NCBI GenBank assembly: GCA_021464415.1
Contig: JAKCWG010000800.1
Span: 1-64,000 of the forward strand
Reading direction: 5' to 3'
Source of the DNA: Lonicera japonica
Lineage: Eukaryota > Streptophyta > Magnoliopsida > Dipsacales > Caprifoliaceae
DNA: 64,000 nucleotides
The position numbers and the translations under genes are program-made. Numbering within the stretch: the stretch's first letter is position 1; each line of letters starts with the position of its first letter. Of the stretch, positions 1-12,200 are shown one piece after another. The notes below the pieces were generated by a model. That model saw only the letters and a list, made by a program, of their open reading frames with translations, did not search any database and had not been told where the DNA came from.

Positions 1-1204
1 TCAACTTACAAACCAACCACAAATACACGTACAAATACAAAATTCATACAATACACAATTTACATTAAATGTGTCTTTAAATCATGTTTAAGTACCAACA
101 CTAAAGTAAATTCCATAAATAATTTTTAAAGTAAACTTATTCAATTATTCCAATAATTTATGGGCAAGGTGTACTATGACGAATTCACTGTTCATCATCA
201 AAACTTGACTTTAAAACCCATATAACAATCAAACTTGCAAATTCATATATCAAATACCATCATCACAACTTCATAGTTCAATTAATAGGAATTTCGAAAA
301 TCATCTCTTCTCTAAAATAGCAAATCTAAGGTTCATATGGATGTAACTCAAAATTAACAATCTAAAGTATAAAACATGGAAATTAGAGTAGAGAAGAGAA
401 GTTTACTCATGTTCCCACCTCAAGTAAAGGATTGATGAATAATTGAAGTAGTTGAGTATGAAGAGCTTGAAGGATCCTTGGATGAATTGAATGATTCAAA
501 GGAGGAGGATGATGAAATCTTGTTGATGATGTTGCTAGCTTGTGATTTCTAATAGTAGAATGGATTTAGTGGTTTAATTTGTGATGAATCAAGGTTTTAA
601 GATGAGGGAAATAGAGAGAAGAGCTCTCATTTCGTGGGTTTGGAGTAGAGGAAAATAAGAAGTGTGTAGAAGAGAAGAGCATAAGTGGAATAAAAAGAAA
701 AATCACCAAAATGCCCCTGTTTTCGCGTCAATGTGCGTTACCAGTAGCTTCGGAGCTACTTTTAGGCTAGTAAATGTCTTAACTGGAAAATGTTCAGTAG
801 GAAGAAGTTTTATCTCTTCGAGTCTTCTTTCTAACGATATAAAGAACGCCAAAATCGGAGTACTGAGAGAAAAGATATGATCGAAATGGTAACACTGCAC
901 AATTGTCTAAAATATTTTTATTTCTCTATAATTTGTAGGCTAAACATGTAGGTATTTAGAATAGGTTAAATGTATCCGAACAAGGACCAATATGAATAAA
1001 ATAAAGCGAATTACAATAAATAGTGTAAAAAGTGGGAATACGGTAATCAAACCCGAACATAATTGTCAATAAATATAATCTCAAATCATATCCGATTAAT
1101 GAAATTTGTATGACAAATATCAAAATAAAAAATTAAACTCATATAAAGGTATAAAATAAGGATGCTCATGCTCAAATGCAAATGCAAATGCCACGAGTAT
1201 TACA
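1..1204 (-). repeat. 3' LTR of the first gypsy element (partial)
   Basis: Nearly collinear with 7675-8878 apart from scattered substitutions and small indels. It ends in ATTACA directly beside a polypurine tract, which marks it as the 3' LTR of a minus-strand element. About 0.8 kb of its plus-strand beginning lies left of the window. Short ORFs here (for example 662-880 and 703-900) are LTR sequence, not genes. Confidence 0.92.
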
Positions 1205-1222
1205 GTCTCCCCTCCTAAAAAG
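1205..1222 (-). other. Polypurine tract (plus-strand primer site)
   Basis: On the minus strand this reads TTTTTAGGAGGGGAGAC immediately before the 3' LTR start TGTAATAC. A purine run abutting the 3' LTR is the expected site for second-strand priming. Confidence 0.85.
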
Positions 1223-1275
1223 AATTTCGACCCGAAATTCGAAAGGAATCCAATTGAAATGAGGATGAGTAATGT

Positions 1276-2587
1276 CTAACGTACCAAATGAGGATATAAA
1301 CGAAGAATTTCCGATTCTAACTCCCATGTTGCTTCCTCCATATGATGATGGAGCCAAAGGACCTTTACTAACGGAATAAATTTGTTACGAAGAATCTTCT
1401 CCTTGCGCTCTAAAATTTTGACCGGTTGAGTTTTATAAGAAACACTTTCATCGATTTCTAATTCTTCCACCGGTAGAACATGTGACGAATCGGTGATATA
1501 CTTTTTAAGCATGGACACATGAAAAACATCATGTACTCACTCAAGGGAGGATGGTAGCGTTAATGGATACGATACATTACCAACACGCCGTATGATCTCG
1601 AAAGGACCTATATAGCGCGGTGCTAACTTGCCTTTGCTACCAAAACGAATGATTCCTCTATTAGCTTTCACCTTCAAAACACAAAATCAACCACTTCAAA
1701 TTGTAGTGGGCGTCTTCGTTTATCAGCGTAGCTCTTTTGATGACTTTGGGCTGTGGTCAGCCGTTGCTTGATAACTCGAATCTTTTCAGTCGTCTCTTCC
1801 ACAAGTTGTGGCCCAATAAGTGCTGCTTCTCCAGCTTCAGTCCAACACATAGGTGAGCGACACGGTCTTCCATATAAGGCTTCATACGGTGCCATTCTGA
1901 TACTTGCTTGAAAACTATTATTGTAAGCAAATTCCGCTAACGATAAATGATCATCCCAACTACCTTAAAAATCTAAAACACACACTCGTAACATATCTTC
2001 AAGAATTTGTACAGTTCGCTCCGATTGGCCATCAGTTTGCGGATGAAACGCAGTACTCATCTCAAGTCGGGTGCCAAGTGCACTTTGTAAGGCTTTCCAA
2101 AATCGTGATATAAAGCGTGCATCTCTATCAGATACAATGGAAACGGGGACTCCGTGAAGGCGTGCAATCTCTCGTACGTAGAGTTTAGCAAGTGTCTCGG
2201 GTGAGTCGATATCCTTTATTGGTAAGAAATGGGCTGATTTAGTAAGACGGTCGATAATTACCCAAATAACATTATGCTTCTATTTCATCCTCGGTAGCCC
2301 CATAAGGAAATCCATCGTAATATTTTCCCACTTCCATATAGGAATAGGGAGGGGTTGAAGTTCACCGGCTGGTCTTGGATGCTTGATCTTGATTTTTTGA
2401 CAAGTGAGGCATTTTGATGCATAAGTGGCAATCTCTCGTTTCATTCCCATCCATTGATAAGTGTGTCGGATATCTTTGTACATCTTTGAGCTTCCAGGAT
2501 GGATGGTGAATTTGGACTTGTGGGCATCATCTAGTATTTCTTGTTGAATGTCTTCATTGTCCTTCGGTACAAGGATTCTTCTTTTAT
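1276..2587 (-). pseudogene. gypsy integrase core, C-terminus and chromodomain (broken)
   Basis: Integrase moves the reverse-transcribed DNA into the host genome; the terminal chromodomain of chromoviruses directs insertion to chromatin. Visible parts, in order on the minus strand: zinc-finger end with CLTCQKIK near 2400; catalytic stretches [19 protein letters not shown] and TDGQSERT between about 2280 and 2020, which supply the D, D and E; the conserved APYEALYGRPCRSP at about 1890; and the chromodomain, with SMLKKYI at its start and EEATWELE before the end at about 1290. The frame is shared through most of it but has stops near 2280, 1965 and 1533, so no full protein can be made. The amino-terminal part of integrase is separated by the solo LTR at 2593-4286. 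Confidence 0.9.
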
Positions 2588-2592
2588 AACGT

Positions 2593-4286
2593 TGATAAAC
2601 GCTTAATATTGTCATTCATACGCTCATTTTCGGAGTTGTTTGACGCGTTTATTTCTCTAAAACTACTCGGTTTGCCAACTTATTTCGCGATTAGTCTCGT
2701 AGCACTTTTGTATTTAACAATGCTTGGAAAGACACATTTTGTGTCTCTTTTGGTGTCTTTAGATTTCAAGAAATATTGTATTTAATACAATAGTGAAATT
2801 TTCCATGGACAAAAGGAATCCAAGAAAGTAAGTCTCCATGTGATTAAAGAGCATCCAAGAAAGTGGAAGTCTCCATGTCCATGTGATTAAAGAAAGAAAG
2901 TGGAATTGTCCATGTGATTAAAGAGCATCCAAGATAGTGGAATTGTCCATGGACAACTCTCCTATTTATAGTCTTCATTGTTGCTTTGGAGAGGGGATCT
3001 TAATTTTATTTTACTTATCATTTCTCAATTTATAGAGAGCTTGTAATAGTATTTTCTAGAGAGAGAAATGGAGTTCACTTTTATAATTCTTGTCTTTACA
3101 TTTATTATGGAGTAAATTTCTTTGCTAAGGCTAAAAGATAAAATTTGCAATGCATTAATTATGTAAGTTCAATTCTCATTTCATTGTTAGTATTGTTAAA
3201 TACTTTTTGAATCCTTCATCTTCTCCATTTTTTTCAACCATTCATAAGCTAGTAAGATAATTTTCATATGATGATTTGACTTTGTATGCCTTGTATACAT
3301 AGATCTCAAACATTAATGAAGAGATGATAATCTTGTGTATTTCTTAATAGCCTATGTCCATTCTTTCTTTGAATGAGATACTTTTCATTGCCAAGCATGA
3401 TTAGTTTTTGAATATTCATGGAAACACCATAAATTTGAGATTTTAATCTTTAAATACTTTAATGATATATGAGTGCTTTCTACACTTTATGTGATTTTAA
3501 GACTCATCATTTTCTTAGTTAAAGTGTTGCCAAAGAGGATCTTTTAAATTTATGTCATAAACAACTTCATTAATTATTTTAAGGATTCAATTTGTATTTA
3601 TCAAATAAGTCTATATCGGACGGTTTGACCTCCACCTAGACCTCCCAATCTTAGACAAATGAAATGTTTTGATTTATCGAGCTAAACTCCTTGTAGTTGG
3701 CCATTTTCTTAATCAAGTCATTTGCCTATGGGAAACTAACAATGAGTTCTTAAATGCCTAGTTTAAATTTATGCCTTTTCTTTTTGTGTATTTTAAGTTT
3801 GAATCTTGGTTGATATTATATGGGAATGGGTTGCACTTGCTTCACACCCTTTGTCACAAGATAAAAATGAGAGATACACTTGTGTTGATATTTGCTTACA
3901 CCCTTTCTTTATATGGCATTTATATGGGAATGGGTTGCTTTTGCTCCACACCCTTTTGTTTAGAAATGGGTAAAATATTCAACACTTAGGAATTGCATTG
4001 AGAACTTTGAATGTGGTTGATTTTACTTAACTTTGCAAAACAAATGAATTCTATAATGCCTTAGCCTTTTCTCATCTATTGTTGCATCATTTTAATTTTT
4101 ATTGCAAGACTTTAAAATCCATCATTAAAATCAACCAATTAAATTCTCTTCACAAAACCTTGAACTCGTAATCACCACATCGTCTTTTCCGACTATCCTT
4201 GTGGTTCGACACTTGGACTTACCAAGTATTATAACTTGACAAGTTGCACTTGGATACCTAAGCACGGAAGTATTTTCGGTGTGTCA
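2593..4286 (+). mobile_element. Solo LTR of a Tat/Ogre-like gypsy family, inserted in integrase
   Basis: 1694 bp running from TGATAAACGC to GTGTCA, flanked by the perfect 5-bp duplication AACGT (2588-2592 and 4287-4291). The TG...CA ends and 5-bp duplication show an LTR, not a DNA transposon. No internal region or coding sequence is present, so it is a solo LTR left by LTR-LTR recombination. A second copy at 12394-14124 has the same ends and its own duplication; a diverged reverse copy is at 51578-53447. The sense strand is plus, judged from the 3' portion reading CCTTGTGGTTCGACACTTGGAC near 4197, a phrase typical of the U5 end of such LTRs. The short ORF at 3771-3989 is LTR sequence. Confidence 0.88.
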
Positions 4287-4291
4287 AACGT

Positions 4292-5046
4292 ACACCACCA
4301 TCAGCACCAATAGTGTGATGTTCAACTAATTCTCCACTTTCTAACTTCTTTTTAATTTCAACAATTTCTTCGTCTTCAGACTGACTTTGAATTACACGGT
4401 CTTGAATGAGTGGTCGAATAATGATGTTGGCAAGAAAAGCAACATTTTCTCGATGATCAACAACCAAATTAAAGTCTTATAATGCTTGACAAAGTTTCCA
4501 CTCCCAACACCGGAGAGAGGATAAGGACCCTTGGTTCTTTCGGCTAAGCACATCGGCAACAACATTCGCTTTTCCAGGGTGATATTGCAGAGTGAAGTCA
4601 TAATCCTCGAGAAATTCCATCCATTGACGTTGTCGGAGATTGAGGTCACGTTGGGTGAAGATATACTTCAAGCTCTTATGATCCGTATAAACTTAAAATT
4701 GCTCTCCGTATAGGTAGTGCCGCCATAACTTCAAAGCAAAAACTACAGCAGCAAGTTCAAGGTCATGGACTGGGTAATTTCTCTCGTGGGTCTTCAACTG
4801 GCGCGAACCGTAGGCAATAACATGTCCCTCTTGCATAAGAACACAACTTAATCCGGTACGAGAAGCATCACAACATAGCACATAACCACGGCCTTGTTCA
4901 GGTAAAACAAGTACGGGCGCAGACGTTAGTCGACGCTTGAGTTCGTTAAAAGATTCTTCACACTTATTGGTCTAAACGTAAGGAACACCTTTTTGGGTAA
5001 GCCTCGTGAGCGGTGCAGCAATCTTAGAGCAGTCTTGAAAAAAACA
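4292..5046 (-). pseudogene. gypsy RNase H and integrase amino-terminus (broken)
   Basis: Continues the pol frame after reverse transcriptase. RNase H, which removes the RNA template strand, is recognised by [14 protein letters not shown] near 4870, the [19 protein letters not shown] block near 4770, and [14 protein letters not shown] near 4670. The tether [15 protein letters not shown] follows near 4570, then the start of integrase to the solo LTR. In-frame stops occur near 5047, 4972, 4693 and 4477, so the frame is readable but dead. The interruption at 4287-4291 is the target duplication of the inserted LTR. Confidence 0.88.
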
Positions 5047-6408
5047 TCAATAGGAACCAGTGAGACCAAGAAAACTTCGAATTTCGGTAACATTCTTAAG
5101 ACGTTGCCAAGAGGATATAGACTGGACTTTAACAGGGTCAATGGATATACCACCACGAGATACCACATGGCCAAGGAATTTGACCTCATCCTTCCAAAAG
5201 TCACACTTGCTAAATTTAGCATAAAGACGATGTTCTCGAAGAAGTTGAAGGGCTGTACGAAGATGTCGATCATGTTCTTCATCGGTACGGGAATAAATAA
5301 GAATATCGTCTATAAACACCACAACGAAAGAATCAAGAAAAGGTCGAAAGACGCGGTGCATAAGATCCATAAATGCCGTAGGTGCATTGGTTAAACCAAA
5401 AGGCATGACAAGAAACTCGAAGTGGCCATAACGGGTGTTGAATGCAGTTTTGGGAATATCTTCTTCCTGAACCCTTAGTTGATGGTAGCCCGATCGAAGA
5501 TCAATTTTTGAGAAGCGGTGAGAACCACGTAGTTGGTCAAAAAGATCATCAATGTGAGGTAAAGGGTATTTATTCTTGAAGGTGACTTGGTTAAGCTTGC
5601 GGTAATCAACACATAGACGAAGTGAACCATCAGCTTTCTTAGCAAAAAGAACCGGTGCTCCCCATGGAGAAGTACTATAACAGATAAAACCTTTGGCAAG
5701 AAGGTCATCAAGTTGGGTTTTCAACTCCTGGAGCTCGGCAGGCGCGAGTCGGTAAGGGGAAAAAGAGATAGGTGAGGTATTAGTTTGTAATTCAATGGTG
5801 AATTCTATCTCACGATGAGGGGGTAAACCCAATAAATTGTCGGGAAAAACATCAAGAAAATCACATATGGTGGGTACATCGCCCGATGACAACTTAGGTG
5901 CTTCGACACTAGTGAGACTAACTAACCGACTAATATAATCTCGTTGTTCCGTACGCGTAGCAAATGAGTAAGGGCGGAATTCAGAATTTTTACCCACAAA
6001 GGCAACACGAACACCCCAAGGTAAAGTAACAATAACCCTTCTGTATAACAATCGATGACCGCTTGGTACTTCGACAACCAATTCATACCCAAAATAACAT
6101 CATACAAATCCATATCTAAGATGATAAAGGAATCCTTTATGAAACGCTCATGATCAACAGAAATTACAACGGAGCAACTACGGCTCAATCTAACCGTGCC
6201 ACTAGCGGGTGTACCGACAGTTAAAGGAAAGTCGAACTCATAAGTAGGCAAGCCCAAACAAGTAATGAACGATGCTGAAATGAATGAATGAGATGCACCC
6301 ATATCAAATAATACCATCGCTCCGGTGTTAAAGACAATAAGGTTACCTTCTATGGCAGTCAACTCTGTCGGATTAGAAGATTGTGAAATTGAGTAGACAC
6401 GGCCTGAT
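5047..6408 (-). pseudogene. gypsy protease and reverse transcriptase (broken)
   Basis: The retropepsin region (about 6408-6040) has FDMGASHSFIS near 6300. The usual D-S/T-G active triplet is D-M-G here, a likely inactivating change. A frameshift near 6045 moves the reading to the reverse transcriptase frame, which is then open to 5047. RT motifs in order: [40 protein letters not shown] (the catalytic FIDD near 5305) and KFLGHVVS. The translation stops at GLTGSY, where the family normally continues into a YYRRF-type stretch. Together these would process the polyprotein and copy the RNA in the cytoplasmic particle. Assignment to Tekay-type chromoviruses rests on motif wording and the downstream chromodomain. 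Confidence 0.92.
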
Positions 6409-6685
6409 TGGGTGGTTCCATGGGCAAATGAGTGAGATTGAGATGGTTCATAAAAGCATTTGGGTCAAAAGTTTGTAGGAGTGGGTTTTGTGGCACGGGG
6501 GCATGAACGGGCTGACTTTGTGGAGGTTGTACAACTGGTACTGAAGGTGTAACGACTAGTGGTGGCACTTGAGAGGGGGTACTATTCACAGATCGTTTGG
6601 GTCTACCGCTACCTTGGGCAGCAAAGGTAGGCTTGGCTTTGCCAGGAGATTTTCCTCCTTTCCCTTGGTTACCTTTCAGAGGCAT
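6359..6685 (-). pseudogene. gag amino-terminal remnant with internal deletion
   Basis: Begins at the ATG at 6683-6685 with a basic, Gly/Lys/Pro-rich leader (MPLKGNQGKGGKSPGK). After roughly 90 residues it runs into sequence that belongs to the protease side of gag-pol, but in the wrong frame. In the other frame the same bases read GRVYSISQSSNPTELTAIEGN, the normal lead-in to protease. So nearly all of capsid and the zinc knuckle are gone, with a junction near 6410 that also breaks the frame. The element could not build particles without help. Confidence 0.8.
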
Positions 6686-6841
6686 ACTTTCTACACAAAG
6701 GAAATAAAGAAAACTTTGTAACAATAATGTGATTACGGAGGATCGAAATATAATAATTGAACATAAATAGAAAATAAAAGAAGACGACACACAATCACAT
6801 ATCAACCAATATTGCGTCCTAATGATAACTTAAACCTTAGC

Positions 6842-6853
6842 CTCTGATACCAA
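6842..6853 (-). other. Primer-binding site (initiator-Met tRNA type)
   Basis: The minus strand reads TTGGTATCAGAGG a few bases inside the 5' LTR end. TGGTATCAGAGC is the standard plant initiator-Met tRNA primer site; here the last matching base is changed (GAGG). Confidence 0.88.
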
Positions 6854-6856
6854 CTT

Positions 6857-8878
6857 TGTAATGCCCCGAATCACACACCTCAGGGTAGCGGGGACGCTAC
6901 GGTATCCACCTATATGGTGGATATAAATTTGGATAATGGACGCAATAAGACCAACTAAAATTCCTTAAATATAAATCTGAAAATTATGACGCACTTATGA
7001 TACAAACTGTAGACCAAATCACAAACCATTTTCAAACTCATTAAATATAAATAAAAGTCATATATACATAAAATCATAAGTTCTCCACAAAATATTCTTC
7101 ACTAATATTATATAACCACAATATATTATTAATAAAACTCAAAAGAAACAAACCAAAGTCTTCTACATGAAGACTACACAAGGTCTAGTTGGTATCAAGG
7201 ATCTACTCTATCACATGCAATCTCATCCTTTCCCCTTTTCCTTGTCATCTACTACACAATCAGATTTTGTACCTGTGGAGGAAGACGTGAACTAAAAAGC
7301 CCAATGGAAACACAAGTGCAAAATGAAACTAATAATTGAACTATTAAAATTGTAAACAAGCCTAATAAATGAGGCTACAAAGTATAGGGGAATTCAACAA
7401 AGAAAATAATCATACCTCGTTAAACTCATATAAGAATCATAAACAATGTTGGCACTTTGTTAAGGAATATATAAATTATAAAATCGACACATTTAATTTT
7501 ATTGTGTTGAGGATAAGTAACCGAATATAAATTTCGGATAAATTAGTAACACATACATAATGAATGGTTACTCCATAAATGCTAATGTGATGGTCCCCAT
7601 TCTGGGGGCTCCTCACCCCATGGCGGTGGCACCTCTTCCTTGCTTCCGTGCACGGTTTTCGGTCTTTTCATATGAGGGGCTCTCCGTCCCAACTTACAAA
7701 CCAACCACAAATAAAAAATCCATACAATACACAATTTACATTAAATGTGTCTTTAAACCAAGTTTAAGTACCAAAACTAAAGTAAATTCCATAAATAATT
7801 TTTAAAGTAAACTTATTCAATTATTCCAATAATTCATGGGCAAGGTGTACTATGACGAATTCACTGTTCATCATCAAAACTTGACTTTAAAACCCATATA
7901 ACAATCAAACTTGCAAATTCATATATCAAATACCATCATCACAACTTCATAGTTCAATTAATAGGAATTTCGAAAATCATCTCTTCTCTAAAATAGCAAA
8001 TCTAAGGTTCATATGGATGTAACTCAAATTAACAATCTAAAGTATAAAACATGGAAATTAGAGTAGAGAAGAGAAGTTTACTCATGTTCCCACCTCAAGT
8101 AAAGGATTGATGAATAATTGAAGTAGTTGAGTATGAGAGCTTGAAGGATCCTTGGATGAATTGAATGATTCAAAGGAGGAGGATGATGAAATCTTGTTGA
8201 TGATGTTGCTAGCTTGTGATTTCTAATAGTAGAATGGATTTAGTGGTTTAATTTGTGATGAATCAAGGTTTTAAGATGAGGGAAATAGAGAGAAGAGCTC
8301 TCATTTCGTGGGTTTGGAGTAGAGGAAAATAAGAAGTGTGTAGAAGAGAAGAGCATAAGTGGAATAAAAAGAAAAATCACCAAAATGCCCCTGTTTTCGC
8401 GTCACTGTGCGTTACCAGTAGCTTCGGAGCTAATTTTAGGCTAGTAAATGTCTGAAGTGGAAAATTTTCTATAAGAAGAAGTTTTAGCTCTTCGAGTCTT
8501 CTTTCTAACGATATAGAGAATGCCAAAATCAGAGTTATGAGAGAAAAGATATGATCGAAATGGTAACACTGCACAATTGTCTAAAATATTTTTATTTCTC
8601 TATAATTTGTAGGCTAAACATGTAGGTATTTAGAATATGTTAAATGTATCCGAACAAGGACCAACATGAATAAAATAAAGCGAATTACAATAAAGAGTGT
8701 AAAAAGTGGGAACACGGTAATCAAACCCGAACATAATTATCAATAAATATAATCTCAAATGATATCCGACTAATGAAATTTGTATGACAAATATCAAAAT
8801 AAAAAATTAAACTCATATAAAGGTATAAAATAAGGATGCTCATGCTCAAATGCAAATGCAAATGCCATGAGTATTACA
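6857..8878 (-). repeat. 5' LTR of the first gypsy element (complete, 2022 bp)
   Basis: Bounded by TGTAAT and ATTACA, next to the primer site. In minus-strand sense it would hold promoter, transcription start and polyadenylation signals. I mark no individual TATA box because several AT-rich stretches qualify. It contains no coding sequence; short ORFs at 7560-7805 and 8377-8574 are incidental. Confidence 0.92.
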
Positions 8879-8911
8879 CCCACACACACAAACCCAATTT
8901 GTCACAAACAC

Positions 8912-9212
8912 CTCTTTGTTATAAACACCCCTCGAAGGTAAATTTCTAATCCTTAACACCCTCCTAAGACTTGCTTAATGAGAGGTAAGTGTAATCACAC
9001 ACACTCACCCAACTTGGGGAGAGTTTCTTTGTAAAAACGTGCCTAATATCAGGCAATGGATTACTAGAGTGTTTTTTAAATAAGACCCGCCTAATGAGAG
9101 ATGAATGTACTTACATAAACTTGGCTTACATGAGGAGAGTGTGTTGCTAAGTACTCACTTAATATCTAGCAATGGAAGGGGGTGTTTGTGATAAACAAGG
9201 AGATGTTAAAAT
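8912..9212. repeat. Small inverted-repeat element (MITE-like) with internal duplication
   Basis: The left arm (8912-8938, tctttgttataaacacccct) pairs with the right arm (9178-9212, agggggtgtttgtgataaacaagga) as an imperfect inverted repeat. The interior holds two diverged copies of a roughly 90-100 bp unit, each with a cctaatgagag-like phrase and ending in agcaatgga/ggcaatgga (about 8962-9062 and 9083-9176). No ORF. Superfamily and target duplication are not resolved. Confidence 0.5.
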
Positions 9213-12200
9213 GTGTTTTTAATTAAATTTTGGATGGGGGTGTAAACAACACCGCCCTTTTTAATACGGTCATATCATCATAGTGCTTTTAACATTTTAA
9301 AAATTATGGATGGGTGCTTAAAAAATGGGTGCCAATTTTATTTTTTAAGGATGCCTTTACTAGCACCCATAAACAAATCCTAAAACATTCTCTATCAGAA
9401 ATCCTAGAACACCCCTATCAACACTCCTTATCATAAATCCTAGAACACCCTAATATAGAACTAATTTATGTGCTCTCATCCCCTTTCTCCTAAAAAGCCA
9501 TTATTTGTTTTTATCAAAAACCAAAATATCAAACACCCAAATGCAAGAATCGTAAAGAAAATGAGGATAAAAAAAAGCCTTAAAAATAATGCAAGAAGAG
9601 TAATGAAGGGAGAGAGACAAGAGTAGGGAAAATTTATAAGTACCTCTAGAAGCTCGCCAGCGGTCTAATGGCTTCAACAGCTCCAAGTGCTCTAGCAGTC
9701 TAGAAGATTTGTGTATCGAAGAGAAAGAGACAGTGAGAGGGAGCATTTTTAGAGTGTGACCAAGAGTCTTTCCTTTAAAGTGAATGTGTTCTCTTAGTGA
9801 CAGGAGAGAGAAGCAGGAGAATTGAGATATTAGAAATGATCTTAGCCATTCATTTTCTAAGATTATATAATTAATGGCACACAAATTTTTGTAAGAAAGA
9901 TGTATTTTGTGATTCAAAAACTATGGGAGCTTATTATATAAATTAATCTATCAATAAACCGCTATGCGTCTCTTAATTTTATCTAACCAAAATTAAAATT
10001 TCCAATTCGATCATCTGAAGTTCAATATTCATCTCAGTTAATTTGTACTTAATGTATTACTTTGTTATGGTTTTTTTTCCTTCCCCCTTTTCAGTTTCTA
10101 AATATATTAGTTCTCCAGTATTGGTATTTATTATATATATTAATTTTCAGATGTATGCTCTTGAATTTTTTTCAGAGATTGGAAGACAAAAAGGGAATAA
10201 AAAGCTTGCAAAAGGAAAATTTCCTAATAAGTCATACCCATAAATGGTAATTATTGATTCCCTTTTTCTCTATATGGTGAATTTTCAACAATGAATTCTA
10301 ATTATTTTATTTCTTAATCTATTTTGTTATTGTACAATCTCTTTTATTTGTTCAAATAAATGTATTTACCTAAAAGATTTTCTTTGTTATTAAAAAAAAT
10401 GCATATATGTATATATAAAGTTGGTGGTAATACTAAAAGGCTGCTAGAAAGTGCTTAATTCAATCGATGGAATAGATAGTATTGCAATGAAAGAATAATC
10501 AGAATTATGTGATTGCAAGTATATATGCACATATGTAATTGAAACTTCTAACAAATTTGATTTACTAATGGTATAGAAATGAAGAATAAAGTTTATACAC
10601 CTGAACTTGAGTTCGCTGTTGAATGACACGATCAAATTGTTTCTATGCTATGACAATATCATTTTGGTGCCTGGGGAGCTTCTTCGTTCATCATTAAATG
10701 TACTGGTCATTGACTAAACTGCAGAAGTTAAAGGAAGATTTTTCCATCTTAATTCATGCTATTGACATGAATTATTTAGTTTATATTGACTTTGCATGCT
10801 TTTCCTCCTGCCAAGAAATATGTTCTCTAGGTTGTTTTTGCGGTTTCTTTCTTTTATCAGATCATTAGCAAATATTCCAGTCGGCAACAGCCAAGATATA
10901 GTTTCCTCTCTTTTAACTTTCTAATACACAAGTTATCCTTTTGAGTTTTATAAATTCAGGTGTGTTTAAGTATCCTCCTTCTTCTGATCTCCTCCTCTTG
11001 CTTTCCTTTTCGCTATATCTCAAATCGATAGTTCTATTATCAAATATAAATGAGTTATATCCTTGACCATTAATATTTATGTTGATAGTCATGGAGAGAT
11101 ATGAGAATGAGGGAGTATTTGTTTGAATTTATCCTCTACTGTTAGGAGTGAATTAATTTTCACAATAATTTAATTAGAGTTACAACTTAAATGGCAACAC
11201 GTACTAAAGGATCACCTAATTTTCTGTTTAAATTCAATACCAAGGCATGTCTATCACATGGCTCAACCAAAATTTATTTTCATTCCATTGTTAACCAAAC
11301 ACTAAAATTGGAATGGAAAACTTTTCCTAACCTCTGTTCCAATTTTGTTTTAAATACTGGAATGAAATTGTACAAATCATTTTATTCGATGAAAAGGGGA
11401 AAGAATACCACTCAATCTCAACTTACATTAATGTATTTTAATAATTTATAAAATACTTATAAAAATTTCTAAAATGTTTAAAAGAATACCCAAATTGAAA
11501 ATAATGAGAATTTAAATTCACAAATCTCAAAATCACATGATTTGTCAAATTACATTATTTTAAAATTCTGTGAAAAGAACACACCCCATATGAAGTGTAT
11601 TTGTATTTATATATATATGTATGTATTTGTATATTTTTCAAAATCTTATTATTTATCAAGACATCTCCATATTTCTTTTATTACTAATTAATGAAAAATA
11701 CTTATTTACTTGTTAGAATAATAGAGAGAAAGAAGAGAATAAAAGAGATCTTATTCAACTAATATGAAATATAGGTAGGGATCAGCTATACTTATATTAA
11801 GAGTTAACATTATTTATTTATATACAAAACCGATGTAGAACAAGAATATATATATATATTTTGCTAATAAATTCGCCCATAATATCAATGTGAGAGAAGT
11901 TAATTAAATCTATCAACATCACATATAAACATCCACATATTAATATCTTATAACATTACTTTTAATATTATACTCTCTAGTGGAAAAACAAAAACCATTA
12001 GTTATTGGCCCTAACACTTATTCAAATTTCGTAATATTGTTAATATATTCAAACACCGTACATACCATTGGACTTCTTATCAAAACTCCCCGTTATATGT
12101 CAGTTCCCATTCAACGGAAAGAGGGTCGGCTCAATTCGCCCAAAAAATAGAACCCGTCATTCGTCAGTCCCACCCATTAAAAGTGGCAATAGTAAAGAGT

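Larger units (their letters stand above)
1..8878 (-). mobile_element. Ty3/gypsy chromovirus (Tekay/Del-like), defective, truncated by window start
   Basis: A minus-strand LTR retrotransposon. The right LTR (6857-8878) is complete. The left LTR (1-1204) is the matching copy and lacks its first part because the window begins inside it. Between them are a primer site like initiator-Met tRNA, a gag remnant, protease, reverse transcriptase, RNase H, integrase and a C-terminal chromodomain, then a polypurine tract, in the order expected for a chromovirus. The pol frame has nonsense codons and a frameshift, most of gag is deleted, and a solo LTR sits in integrase. LTR divergence over the shared 1.2 kb is roughly 2-3% by eye, so the insertion is fairly young but dead. 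The right flank is cccac; the other target duplicate lies outside the window. Confidence 0.93.

Noticed and set aside
2593..2605. TTGATAAACGC/GCGTCAA first taken as DNA-transposon inverted repeats
   Set aside because: Shifting the boundary by one base gives TG...CA ends and perfect 5-bp duplications in both copies, which fits an LTR.
9501..9917. Minus-strand 138-codon ORF
   Set aside because: Low-complexity hydrophobic translation with no recognisable domain, in AT-rich sequence without promoter or splice context. I treat it as chance.
10062..10250. Overlapping plus-strand ORFs with an intron-like 3' splice site
   Set aside because: Only a pyrimidine tract and cag; the Lys/Glu-rich reading matches nothing I can name.
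11105..11590. Possible MITE (agtatttgtttgaattt ... aaaagaacacacccc)
   Set aside because: Inverted match between the ends is too weak and no target duplication is visible.
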